Shown: in pieces, positions 1-12,800 of the stretch | Layout of the letters: the number at the start of each line of letters is the position of its first letter | How positions within the stretch are numbered: position 1 is the first letter of the stretch | Origin: Trichoplax sp. H2 | Lineage: Eukaryota; Placozoa; Uniplacotomia; Trichoplacea | Length of the DNA stretch: 64,000 nucleotides | Assembly (NCBI GenBank): GCA_003344405.1 | Contig: NOWV01000224.1 | Coordinates: 1-64,000 of the forward strand | Direction: 5' to 3' | The notes under the pieces: generated by a model | The model's input: only the letters and a program-made list of their open reading frames with translations | The model's database searches: none | What the model was told of the DNA's origin: nothing | Made by a program: the position numbers and the translations under genes

Positions 1-231
1 TGGTGGCTAATTCATGGACTTGCTCGGTTAGTAAACAACCCACGGACCACTGGAAAAAAGACCTGGACTGGCTACTCTCTTCAGACAGACGGACTTTTCA
101 GAGCAGATACTGACGAAAATGTGGAAACTAGTTTTACTCAGTTTAGATCTTCCGTGTCTGTTTTGGAAATCACTCGTATTCATTTGAATAATGTTTATGA
201 TCTAAATGGACTGCCTCTAAACAAAGCTTAG
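1..231 (+). CDS. C-terminal end of an unrecognised gene (partial, runs off left edge)
   Basis: Frame 1 is open from the first base for 76 codons to a TAG at 229-231. It has no ATG, so it is most likely a last exon or part of one. The translation looks protein-like: it begins WWLIHGLARL, contains NNPRTTGKKTWTGY, and ends LNNVYDLNGLPLNKA. The upstream end and any splice acceptor lie outside the window. I do not recognise the family and assign no function. A chance ORF is possible, but 76 open codons in AT-rich DNA with balanced composition favours real coding sequence. Confidence 0.4.
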   Translation, partial: WWLIHGLARLVNNPRTTGKKTWTGYSLQTDGLFRADTDENVETSFTQFRSSVSVLEITRIHLNNVYDLNGLPLNKA

Positions 232-3200
232 TAACAGGGAATGGAAGGCAATGTAATATGACTTCATTGAGAAAAAAATCGGTCCATTCAGAATCGACCG
301 TCTGCATACTAAAGTACTATCATAATCAAGTGTTTGACACAATGGATTGTCTGCCAAAATAAGGTCCAATATCTGTCCGTCCAAAAAGAAGTTTCCCAGC
401 CAGCTTTTGTTCCTAGGAGTCAGTCAGTCAGTCCATGTTTCATGACACTGTCTGACTTATACAACAGGGCAGTGTAGGATGTCAGTGATACAGTACAGTA
501 AAATGACTTGTAAAAGAATCATCCTCCTTCATTTTCAATACCCATACTATCGCAAACACGGCTTTCGTAAGAAACATCACAACTCAGCTTTGCTGCTACC
601 GACAGCAAAAGGCCGGATGCTCCATTTTGTAATGATATAACAGTAATTGAGTGATTATTGGATATTAATTAAGTTATGTTCCATTGAATGCTATTTAGAC
701 GACATTTTACTTGCGAGTAGTTCCTGGCTGATCAGTCTATATACGAGTCATGACATCGATACAGTGTAGTGTTACATTCAAGATTGAATTATGAACAAAC
801 GCTGCCATGAAGAGCAATGGCAATGGACGTATGTGTTATGGATTAGGAAACAATTTTTTTTTTTTTGGGGGGGGGGAAAACAGTTCATTAATCATGTGGC
901 TAACGAGTCTGGTCTAGACCATATTGACCATTTCAAAATGGAAAAAATAGACCCAAGTATGAGTGTATAAAGTGTGTTGGATTCATTAAATAGTCCATGT
1001 GTTGTTTACAGCTTTTACTCATAGACAAATATCATCTCTGAAAGATCCATTATATCATTAGTGTTGTTATGATGATGGTGTGTAGTCGATAGCGAAGTTG
1101 AAAAACACTGTTGCGACTTGTGAGTAGAATCACACGTCAGATCAAAGAATTGTGTTGTGAGAATATGTCACGATAGTGCATCCATTTGAACTTGGTTATA
1201 TTGATAAATTAATTAATTTATTGAATGACCATCTGTTGTAGTCGCATGGTCATTTAGGGTGGAGATACAGTCGTCATTTTATTCATTTGGCTAGTAATGA
1301 ATTCTGTTTGTGCGATGGTTGCACAGTACAATAAAGAAGAGAAGAATTCATCAAGCCGACTGGGTCCATAGGATGGGTACAGGTGTGCGATAGTGTGTGC
1401 ATGGAGGTAGGGTGCAGCTGGCTGGTTGGCTGTCAAGGTTGTCCGTGTGTACTATGGTCGAGTCCAGTCTACGATCAGTTGGGTCGATTACCCATGCAAG
1501 GCCCCTGTACTCAGTATTTTACCACGCTAGCCACAATGCGTTGCTCAGTACCCCCAGGCGATGTCTACGTCTACAGTCCACTACAGTCTCATCAACATTG
1601 CATAAATTAATAAAGTCTTGCATGGACTGATGGACAAACAGACTGTTGAATTCAATGAGCTTTGGTGGTAGCATTGAAGATTGTCATCATTTGTTAGTAT
1701 TGACGATGGAGTGGATGTTTTTTTTTTTGGCTGAACTCGATGGTATTGACTGATTGATCCAATGCTGTTGTTCTCTATACTATACTATAGTGTACTGCTG
1801 CTATGGAGTATCGTAGTTTTGTGGTTGCAATGTCTAGGATAGCATTTCCAAGCCGGGTACTGTACTGTACTAGGACAAACGATTGTCGTTTTTTTTACAC
1901 GGCCAGTGAGTGATGAAAGTAGATCGTCGTCTCATTTGTTCCCATCACTGTCTCCATAGATACAGTGCTGTTTCTACTGCACTGAAATGGAGCTGATGAA
2001 GGTGAATAGTCGGCGACTTGATGCTTTGGCTCAAAATGAGAGACATTGCCATTGTCAAATTGATCCTGTAAGCATCGTTTTGTTAGTCAATCGACTAATC
2101 GCGTTGGATCAAAATCGCGCTAGGATGCAAGGGATCCTTGACTGAATCTGCAACGACGATATTGTTGAAGGCTTGAACTAAGCCTACAACTGATCTCTTG
2201 CATTGGAATGGCGGGTCATGATAAAAGCATTCTGTCATTGAAATTGTTCTCTTAGAAAGAAAAAAGTCACAGCAAGTGATCATTGATGGCCTTCTTTCTT
2301 TTCTCCTGCTCCTCATAATACAAATAATAGTAATGATAATCATTATCATTACCATTGATATTGTTATTGTGATGAGTGCAAGTGACTCGTACTCGACCGA
2401 CTACCAGTACAGTGCGTACGCTAACGTGTAGTACAGTACTAGTGTATTCCAAGGAGATTTTGCGACACGTTGACACGGTCGTTTTAGTCCGCTTCAAAGC
2501 AGCGGGCAGATTGGGGGGATGTCCTAATTGTACTGTTCTGTACAGTGTACAGTACAGTGCAACCAAGCTTTGTACTGTAAACTGCAGGCAAAAGGGTGAA
2601 AAAATGCCCATGATGGACGGTACTGTAGAGTGATTGAATCATCGCTACGGGTCAGTCGTATCGTAGTGAAGCGCCATTGACATTCTAGTCATGATTATTG
2701 TTTGAAAGAAAGTCTGCTTCAATGCAGCGGATAGATTGGGGGGGGGGCGGACGGACACCCATTGTACTGTACAGTGTCTACTGTAGTGTACAGTACAGTA
2801 CAGTACGCTGTACAGTACAGTGCAACCAAGCTTCGTACTGTAAACCGCAGGCAAAAGAGTGAAAAAATGCCCATGATGGACGGTACTGTAAAGTGATTGA
2901 ATCATCGCTACGGGTCAGTCGCATCGTACTGAAGCGCCATGGACAGCCTAGTCATGATTATTGTTTGAAAGCAAGTTGCTTCAATGCAGCGGGCAGATTA
3001 GGAGGGATGGACGGACACCCCTTTGTACTGTACTAGTACTGTACTGTACACCTGTTGGTAAAGCACTGTACAGTGTACAGTGTACAGTGCAACCAAGCTT
3101 TGTACTGTAAACTGCAGGCAAAAGAGTGAAAAAATGCCCTTGACGGACTGTACTGTAGAGTGATTGAATCATCGCTACGGGTCAGTCGCATCGTACTGAA

Positions 3201-3845
3201 GCGCCACTGGCCTTGCTCAGCGCCATGGCCATTCTAGTCATTATTATTGTTTGAAAGAAAGTCTGTGGCTGGAAAAAGTGGATACGTTGATTCAGTGGCA
3301 GTAGGTAAAAGAGGAGAAAGAATTGCATTTTAATATCCATTATTTACCTTTGAATTTTAATGCAAACCACTGCAGTATTGAGCGCCTTGCGGTACTTGTT
3401 GAAGAGAGAAAAATTACAACAAAAGCAATCGTCCATTGGCTTCCATTACATTTCACCAACGCTTTGAATGTAAAAAGGAAGGAAGAAATCCAAGGACAAG
3501 GAGCGTAGCGTCAAGGCAATTTTTTTTTTTCCACTGTATCCCTGCCAAGAGAGTGAGAGAGAGAGAGAAAGAGAAATCTTTTTTTTGCCCTTTGTACTGA
3601 TTGTGCTGGTGTTGTACAAAGTAGAAAGAGAGCTGTTAAAGATTGGATCAAGCGTTTTCAACAGTGGCTTACCTCTGGATAAAAGTGATTTCAACATTAA
3701 TTATTGCTGGCATCCTTGCATCGTCGTCATTAAATGATTGACGCTTTCCAAACAAAGTGAAAAATCAAGTGGAAATTGGACTGTCCCATTCAGACGCCAT
3801 TACACGCTCAACGTTTGTATTTGTCATTCAGGCCAAGTTTCATTG
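232..3845. other. Intergenic region upstream of CECR2-like gene
   Basis: No convincing gene was seen. The stretch holds a T-run followed by a G-run near 855-877, a short GA-rich microsatellite near 3550-3570, several overlapping short ORFs on both strands without family resemblance, and the GTAC-rich tandem repeat listed separately. The promoter of the CECR2-like gene should lie toward the right end; no distinctive core element was identified. Confidence 0.5.
2488..3260. repeat. Tandem repeat, about 265-bp unit, three copies, GTAC-rich
   Basis: The block beginning CAACCAAGCTT..TACTGTAAAC and ending near GAAGCGCCAT recurs at about 2559, 2821 and 3089. It is preceded each time by a CTTCAA(A/T)GCAGCGG segment (2488, 2710, 2973). 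Between copies the DNA is built of interlocking TGTACAGT/ACTGTACA palindromes of variable length. Short ORFs called on both strands here are repeat products: the same peptide stretch recurs on the minus strand in two copies. Confidence 0.85.
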
Positions 3846-6800
3846 ATGACTTCTGAGCTCAATACTTGGAAGGTGCCTTACGTTGCACACTTTTGTTCCC
3901 TATATCGCCGCGTTTTAGGCCTTTTCGACTTTCAAATTGAGGTAAGAGCCAAAGGTAGAAAGCAATCACCGTCTTGACAGCCAATTCATGTCCACTCATA
4001 CAAAGTATTGTACTGTAGCCCCCCCCAACTAGTCGACAACTCCATTTGCACCGTACTCTACTCGACATCATTTGTTGGAAATCGATAGTCTTCTTTGTCA
4101 TTTTCTTGGACTATCAAGCAGAAAAGCTTAATGTCATCAACATCATCGCCATCCTTGTACAACAGACCTATTCTAGTCTATCAATCAGCCATTGCAGTAA
4201 GTTAAAATGCACACGCAAGTGCACCCATAAACAGTCTACCGTGCGTATAGCATTGACCATCATCACTGCTTCCCTGACAAATACGCTATTCAATCGTTTC
4301 CCTGAATAAAAATGAAAGAGAATCAAATCCTTTTCTCTCTTACATTACCTTTCACTTTTTCATCATGTGCTTGTCTTTCTAACTTTCTCCATCATCATTC
4401 AACCGTGTTGTCGTCTTCACCAGCACAAAAATGAATCAATCTCAACGGGATAATTAGCGTTAACGTAACTTCGACATTGAAAGACAGTCCTTTCTCTTTT
4501 CTCTTTTTTCTTTTTTGTCTGTGTGTATATTAGACTAGTTCTACCCGATCCAATAAAGTAAACTTCTAATTTTGCTACTTCAAGCCTTTTCTTATTCCCA
4601 TCATGATAATCAACCACGAACAAGTTCAAGAATACAGCTGATGATGATGTATTTTGTTGTTGAAATTTCTGATATTTTGGGCACATTTCCACAGGGTATT
4701 CTCTGATATTAGTGGTAATCAACTATCGATCATTTTATGAACAAGGCATTTTTTTCCACCAACTGATTCCAACAATTTCAAGAATACAGCTGATAATGAT
4801 GTATTTGTTGAAATTTCTGATACTTTGGGACACATTCGAGGGGATTATCTGATATTGGTAATCAACTATCGATCATTCTATGAACAAGACATTTTTTTTC
4901 TACCAACTCATTCACACTAGCGCTGGATGCGTACAGTATCTACATTGCCGTCGACTCATTCGACATGGTTGATAGTTCCATTTTATGCTTTGTACTGTAT
5001 TGGCGTTAAGATTCATTCCATATCCGTATACTTTTTGCCTACAACAACGTACTCTCGTATTTCTCAACCTATGATGTCGTTTCAGTAATTATCGCTTCAT
5101 CAAGTTGTAATAATTTAAAAAATTAATGTCATTATCATCCCAACGCTAACCGTATAGAGTAGAAGGATACATCCTTCTATTGAATGTTGGATACTGACAG
5201 CATGCAAGAATTTTACAAACCTGATCCCATTTCATTACATTAAGAATAAAGGATGCATTTTACCATGCCATTGACAAGAAGTTACGCGTACTGCTTATAT
5301 CGAGTTGATCCCTTATATATTTTTTTTTTTCCCTTTACGCGTATTAGTCGTGAAATGGACATCGTAGAAAATCGTTTAAATGAACTAAAACGATGCACAT
5401 TAGTTGCCGTTTTAATGGCGATGTTATAACCCTTTACATAATTTTCCTAACAATGTCCAACGCTTTCTTAAATGACACTGTTGACTTAAAATGTTTAAAT
5501 GCATTTTAAACTTCAATTTACATATTACGATCCTTTTAATCTAATCCATAATCCATTTTCGTATCCATCATTAGGATTTAGAAGATGATCTTTTACGAGA
5601 CAGAGACAAGGAAGACGAGCAACAACAATCTCTAGTCCATGAATTGTGCATCAGACTACTTTCGGCTATTTACGGCAAGAACGTGAGGTAAGGACACTGT
5701 ACACAATTTTTAGCAATTACTAAACATGATATCCATGAGACGAAAAGTACATCAAATGCCCAAAATATCCAAATTCACCACGAAAATAGGCGTTAAGCGC
5801 GCTTAATCAATCATAAACGATAGCTTTCTATGATTTAGAGATTGGAAAAAAAGCTACTAGTCTATGTACGCGCTAGTTTTTGAGTCTACTTTATCCTACG
5901 ATAACGGCATAAAGTACTATTCTATAAAGTACAAGATGGAAAATACCTTTATGGTAGCGCACATAATTTGATTGAAACTGTAACTCAGTCAGATATAGCA
6001 ATGGCCATTTCGATATTTGATCAACTTACACGTCATTTGTCAGAGGATATCCGTAACAAATATTTTTGCAAGGGTTAATAGAGTGTTAAAAAAAGGATGC
6101 AGATATTTTTCGGTATTTCTACCAAGATGTCACGTCATTTTCCATTACGAAGCTACTATAACTAATCGTTCATCTACGTTTTGAAGCAGACAATTTATCT
6201 TCACACCGATTGCAGTTGTTATTTTTTCTACTTTTACTTAAATTTTTTTCATTCATGACTCAATCTTTTGTTTCACTTTTACTTTGTTTCATACAGTAAG
6301 CGTCTAGTTTTAAACGTTCAAACATTTAAGCGGTCTCGTTAATTTTCTTGTAAATGATAGCATCCTTGAAAATGATGTAAGAATTTGATTTTCTCTTTCA
6401 TTATTGTTGTATTATTTTGAAAATAGTTAGCAAGTTTGATATATATATATGCTGTATACGCGTATACCCTTAAGTTATACCGATCTCTTTTCTTATACAA
6501 AACATTGAGCATGGGTGATGATTACAGTGCCATGTTGCGCGCATGCTAATGGATTAGAGTAAAAGAAGTGGTAACTATTTAAATCTTACTGAGAAGATTA
6601 TATTTTGAATCACTCTACATACAGTAATAAAACATAACAGTACAGTACTTAAGGAGAGATTTTGAACGTGTTTTGTATTGATAGGAACCCACAAATGAGG
6701 ATAATTTAGAAAACAGCTCTGATATTAGTCGCACTAACTAGCGTTGTGCATCCAGTATGATATACTATACCTACGTATAAACCAATAACCATTATTATTT

Positions 6801-9800
6801 ATTTTATTTTATTTTATCATTGTTATTTGTAAGTGACGAATGCAAGTTATACGGTAGTAAGATACATGTGTACTGGAATAGTAGGTAATGAAGTTGTTCG
6901 TTTTATTATCCCACAAGAGCCAGATTGGCCACGATAGCGCTATACTGTGCATCTAAATCTTGAAAGCGCAAAATGGGTTTCCATTCATTATCAACCTAAA
7001 TTTCTTAATCTCCCATTTTCTTTTTAAAAATAATTATAATCATTTAATCAATCACTTAGAATATTGTAAAGTGCAGAATAGTACTATCCCCGTAGATTAG
7101 CGCTATTCGAAACGACGCCAAAACAAGTCTAATTTAGCTTAGTTTATTAAAAAGATACATTTTTGTTATACATTTATAGCATTACAGTTTTGCGTCTTAA
7201 AATGTCTTGTTACACATGATAATTCACTAATGTACAGCAGTGTTATATCGACTCTAGTAGAAAATAAAAAATGTGTTGCTTGTTGTACAGTACTACTTGA
7301 CAAAAGCGTACACCGTTACTGTTTACTTCTTGCCATTGAAGTTGGACACGTGCGCCTTGTACAGTATACCAGGCGAAGTGATGCCATTGTGAAATCTGAA
7401 AAAGTAGTTGATGGTTACTGTATGCTTATCAGATCGATGATTTTTTCCTTGAGTTGATAAAAAAAAATAATATATGAACATATTACAAATAATTATTGGT
7501 TAGTTGTGGTGATATCATAATTAATCACAGCCTTCAGTAATGAATGATATAAGGGGAAAATATACTGATTTCTCGACATAAAATCTTGTACAATAAATCG
7601 CTTACTTCCTTCATCCTTTTAATAACCATTGTAGTCATACTTTGTAACGCTCATACTATTTTAATATGTAATATCAAAATAACCTGTAATAGAATTAACC
7701 TGATATGAAACAACATCAAGTGAACAAAATAGTTAACAATAATTCTACAATTGTCGAGTATAAATTAAATAGTGCAGAAATATCCGTTCTTAAATGTAGT
7801 AGCGTTATACCATACTTCATTCCTTTGGTCTCACTTATAGGTATAGGACACTTCGTTGGCAAATAAAATATTTCACTTTATAATCTCGTAGCTAAGATAC
7901 GTTTTTATGGTCGTTGTTGTACTGTAGATATATAAAAACTAGTACAATTTAATTTAAAGCAGCATTTGCTATCTCTACAAGTTATTGCTGTAGATCATTG
8001 AAACCACCGTACGTATTATTGCAAGGCAAACAACAGAGTTAACCATGAGAACTGTACAACTAGTAGTGATCTATAGTCATACACGTATGTTGCGGCATAC
8101 AATATACTCGTATAAGTACGCAAGCACAGCTTTCCTAGATTGCCAGTATGAAATTTATCGTGTAAATTAATTAAGAAAAAACTACCATTATATTATCGCA
8201 TATCTGATAAATTGCATCCTATTGTTTTCCTGTATCTCAAATGCTATGATATGCCGATAGTATACCAGTGACTACTGACTACTTAAAAAAAAAGAAAGAG
8301 TGTATTGCTGTTTCGTTTTTAGTGATCCCTACCGGCAGATATAATTGGCGTGTCCTGCAAGGATTGTGTTATACTATAATGGGATCGCTAATCCACTTTC
8401 ATATTTACTCTGCACAGTATTAGTACAGTATTACAGAATATACACGTATATAGTTATATTATACACGGTAATATTGGTGACCGACTGGTGGCTAACAATA
8501 TTTTTAGTTAGTGTGAAATAGGATAAGGGGTAAATCGTCCGTTCTACAAGTATACCGATTTCGTGATCGCACTCGTACATCTTTCTTGAATGACGTTTTG
8601 AAATCTTCGCCGACATACAGTACGTACAATAAGTACGTGCCATTCACAGCCTAAGCGGTATTCTAATGTTTACTAGCTTCGACAATCAAATACAGGGTAT
8701 TTGCAGTAGTGTATAGTACGTACATGCTGTGAGCTTGTTTGTTACATTGAAATGGTATTTTTATAAATGCTAGATACAGTAGACAGATTAAATCATACCA
8801 CTTGCTACTCTTCAGTTTGATAAGTATATTAAATTAATTTCAAAAATGTTTTTACGATATCTGTTTTACTAAAATTAAACCAAGGTACATCTTTAGTAGA
8901 ACTTTACTTTAACAGATATACTGTACTAGTACAGCATACAGTATAATTAATTGACTGCATATAAATTAAAGTTAATCTGCCCTTTCTTTTACTGTTTATA
9001 CCTGTTGATACTATCATCAACAAGCTTGCACAGTATTTTTGGTTTTTCTACGGCAACTACATCAGTTCCTTTATAGAAATAATTTTGGTAGGAGAAAATT
9101 GTATCCCATTTAAACTATTCTGCTCGCCAGCTTTACCATATTAATCCCTGCTTTTTCGATTGTAAATTTTACAGTTTGGAAAACAATATGCTAAATGTTA
9201 TTCTTTTTAATATCATTTGGAAATTTATAATATATCAGCACTAACTATTGCCATGTACTAGCTGATTTGCTAAACACGTTAATAATTCAATCAAGGCAAT
9301 TCTTTGTGATTACGTGTTTATCATATTGATAAAATACTGTAATAAAGCCCTTATAACATAATAGCTATTATATGAGTATGTCGCGATAGATAATTAATTC
9401 AAGATCTGAATTATTCGGTACATTACACCTGCACGGGGAATTTCATTTTGGACTAGCTGTTCAATGGGATAGAAAGGTTAAAAATAATTCGTTATAAGAT
9501 CTGACGTTCAGGTGCGAGTATATGCAGATTAACTTATACCGTCTAATTACAGTATGATACTATACACTTACTATTAATATCTATTCCAATGTGCATGGGA
9601 TGCCCCGGTTACTACTTTAGGAAACATACAGCTATCTCTCTTCGATTTTGGTTTGATTTTTACTTTTAAGTTGAATTATGATGCGTCATCACTTTTTTAG
9701 TCCTGTATGAAATAGTGTCGTATTTTAATTTTTTTGAATTAATTATTCTGTTTGCAGTATTTCCTGAGAATGTGCAATGTATCTATTTATGACAGTAGCA

Positions 9801-12800
9801 GAATATAGTCATTTATTAATCGTTAAATTACTATGGCATGTGATAATGTTGCTGGATTCAACAATGATATCTATATGCAAGGAAAAGAAGATGTAAATCG
9901 GATTTCTTTATTCCTTTACACTGATAGCGATGACGAGTTTTCGACCTATCTGTTGGATATATTAACGGTCAGGTATGAAGTGGAGGAGAATCATCCACAT
10001 CCTTTATGTGACAGACAATTCGGGTAAGATTATGGTATTTGCTCTTACCAACGATTATGTAGGGTAGTACAATAATTCTTACTGTAGTAATCGCTAGTTA
10101 GTATAGAATAGAATGAATTTGAAGCAAATAAATACGTTACTAAATGATAGATTACATATATTGGCATTTGTTCTCATATCAAATATCATTCAAGATTAGT
10201 TTTCACGTCGTTTTATTTCTCAATTCATATAAATAATAGCTATCGTAACAGTATACGAGCCATATTATCATTTGTGATCATTTTATTTTATAACTCTTTA
10301 TTTAATTATTTGATAATTCTCTGGCCCTGTCTTACTATAGCCAATTAACACCCCTCGAAAGAATCAACATCTTGCATAAGTTATGTGATTGGTCAATAGA
10401 CAGTTTTGACGAAACTGTTAGGGTATGTAAATTATATATTCAAACTGCAATATATAATTAATCATATTGATTAGTATATTGTGCTTGATAACGATTTAAG
10501 CTTACTAATTTATTTGTTCACCACAATAGGCAATCGATGCAGACGCTACACGTTTAGAACCTGTTGGAGTTGATCGGCATGGAAATAAGTATTGGTATTT
10601 TTTCGGGACAAGGTTATATAAAGAAGCAGTAAATAATAGTAGCAATAATAGAAAGAGATCTTCGAAAGCGAACAATAAGATTAAAAAGAAAGGTCGTGGT
10701 AGGCCAACAAAAAATAATAAGTAAGTACATATTTTGCTCTCCTTTATATGATACAAAGTAATTTAATTAAATCTCAGATTAACCTGAGTTTATTGTATTT
10801 AAATTCATTGTATATCTTCGTTAGAGCAGTATACTAGATGTTAAAATATTATAGAAGGAACGTATTATATATGAATCTAGAAGTAGTAATTTAATCGAAT
10901 TATTATCATTAAAAGTAATCAAGAAATTCAAAATGGAATGGTTAATAACAAGGAAAGTACATTATGGTCAGTAGTCTGTGCTACTGCTGCGGAATGGTCA
11001 AAGTTAGCAAAATCTTTTCGGCAAAGTACCGACAAAAATGAAAAGTATCTTTACGCAACATTGTCAACAGATTTCGTACCAGAAATTCCTTCTATGATTA
11101 TTCATAGGGTGCGTATTAATAATACTAAAGCGTATACAGTATTGACAGTAAAAACTTAAAAATTATTTCTTAAGATTATAATCAAAGTTTTGATAGTATT
11201 GTAACATTAATAATATGTTGAAGAATGATATTTATTTTTAAATATCTTCGTTTGCATTTGGTTATTTAATACTAATAATTATAGGAATAAATTGATATTT
11301 TTTAACAACTTAGGAAAAAGCGGCTCATAAAAAGTTAATGCTAGAATTAATGCCAAGAAGGACTTCTAATAGAATTGCTTCTAAGGTGGCGCGAAGAAAT
11401 GAAGGCGAAGACTCTGTCAGTAGATTACTTTTATTTAGACTTCCATGGATTATTAATGTTAATAAAAAGTGGACTAAGAATTTTGTTATCTATTTCAGAT
11501 ATATTTATTAACGTCAATTTTTAAATATAATGTCTAGGAGGAAGACGAAGATGAAGATGAAAGCAAAAAAGCTGAAGAATTAGCGCAGATCAGAATGGAA
11601 AGAGAGAAGGAAAGAAGGCAAAAAGAAAGAGAAGAGCAAAAGGCTGCTAAAGCTAGAAGAGATAAGGGTAAATATAATGTAATTAAAGGCTTAATTAGAA
11701 GTTGATTCTTCGCTAAAGCTGGTTCATTTTCTTTTATATCACAATCGAAATTATCAATAAATTGCTTTTTAGATGGACTGCAAAGTCCGCATTGTTTATT
11801 GCTAAGTTAAAGTTTACTTTTACTTGTACTAAATTAAATTTATAGAAAGACAAGATCGCGCTGAGCGAGTTAAACTCAGACATGAACGAATTATGTGGCA
11901 ACAAAGTGGTCTAGGATCACTACCAGAATACCTTCAAAGCAAAAATGATGGTAAAACCTATAATGAAAGCGAAGAAGAATCAGTCGAGGACGAATATGAA
12001 GATTTATATATTGGCATGCACAAAAGTATTTAACACGAGTTATATGTATTGATAGCCTGTCAGTATTAGTTGGTTGTAGGATAATTGTAACATGTTGTTT
12101 TTTTACTTCATGTTTTTGATCCAACGTTGTACTGTACTCTTAAATTAATCTACTATATGTATGCTATAACACCTCGCATTTGTAGTAATTGAAGTGTTTA
12201 AAAAGCATGAAGATTCTTGGCCCTTTATGGAACCAGTTACGGAAGATATTGCTCCGGGGTATTTTGAAGTTATCGAGGTTGGATATTTTTTTAATTGTCT
12301 TAAAAATATTTGGGATGAAATTGACCCTTTATCAATATGTCAATATGTGTACAATTATTGATATTGAGGACGAAATTAGTATTTTCGTAATAATTTGTTA
12401 GCATTAATAATTGGAAATTACAATTAATGATATGCTTTAGCAACCAATGGATATTGAAACTATCGAGAAAAAGTTAGAGAAACGAACATATAAAAAATCT
12501 GAAGAGGTAAAAAATATCTTTGCAATTGTACTTTAAATATAATTACCGTGTTCAGAATTTTGTGTGAATTACTATTAATTTTATTTTATTAGTATTTTTT
12601 GTGATAAAGATACTAACCGTTATGTCTTAACTATATTTTCTATTATAGTTTATCAGTGATATGCGCTTAATATTTGCCAACTGTATAGAATATAACGGAG
12701 AAGATAACTGTATGCTTATCTACCTTATAACGTTTTTTATCAGTTAAGGCTTGTATAACATATTGTACTTAATATCTATTATTACAATGTTATCGCTGCA

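Noticed and set aside
4417-4722. 101-codon minus-strand ORF in CECR2 intron 1
   Set aside because: It overlaps one copy of a direct duplication and the frame is not kept in the second copy; it also contains a low-complexity KKKKEKRE run.
10505-10756. Hydrophobic minus-strand ORF (83 codons)
   Set aside because: Antisense shadow of CECR2 exon 5, whose plus-strand translation matches the family.
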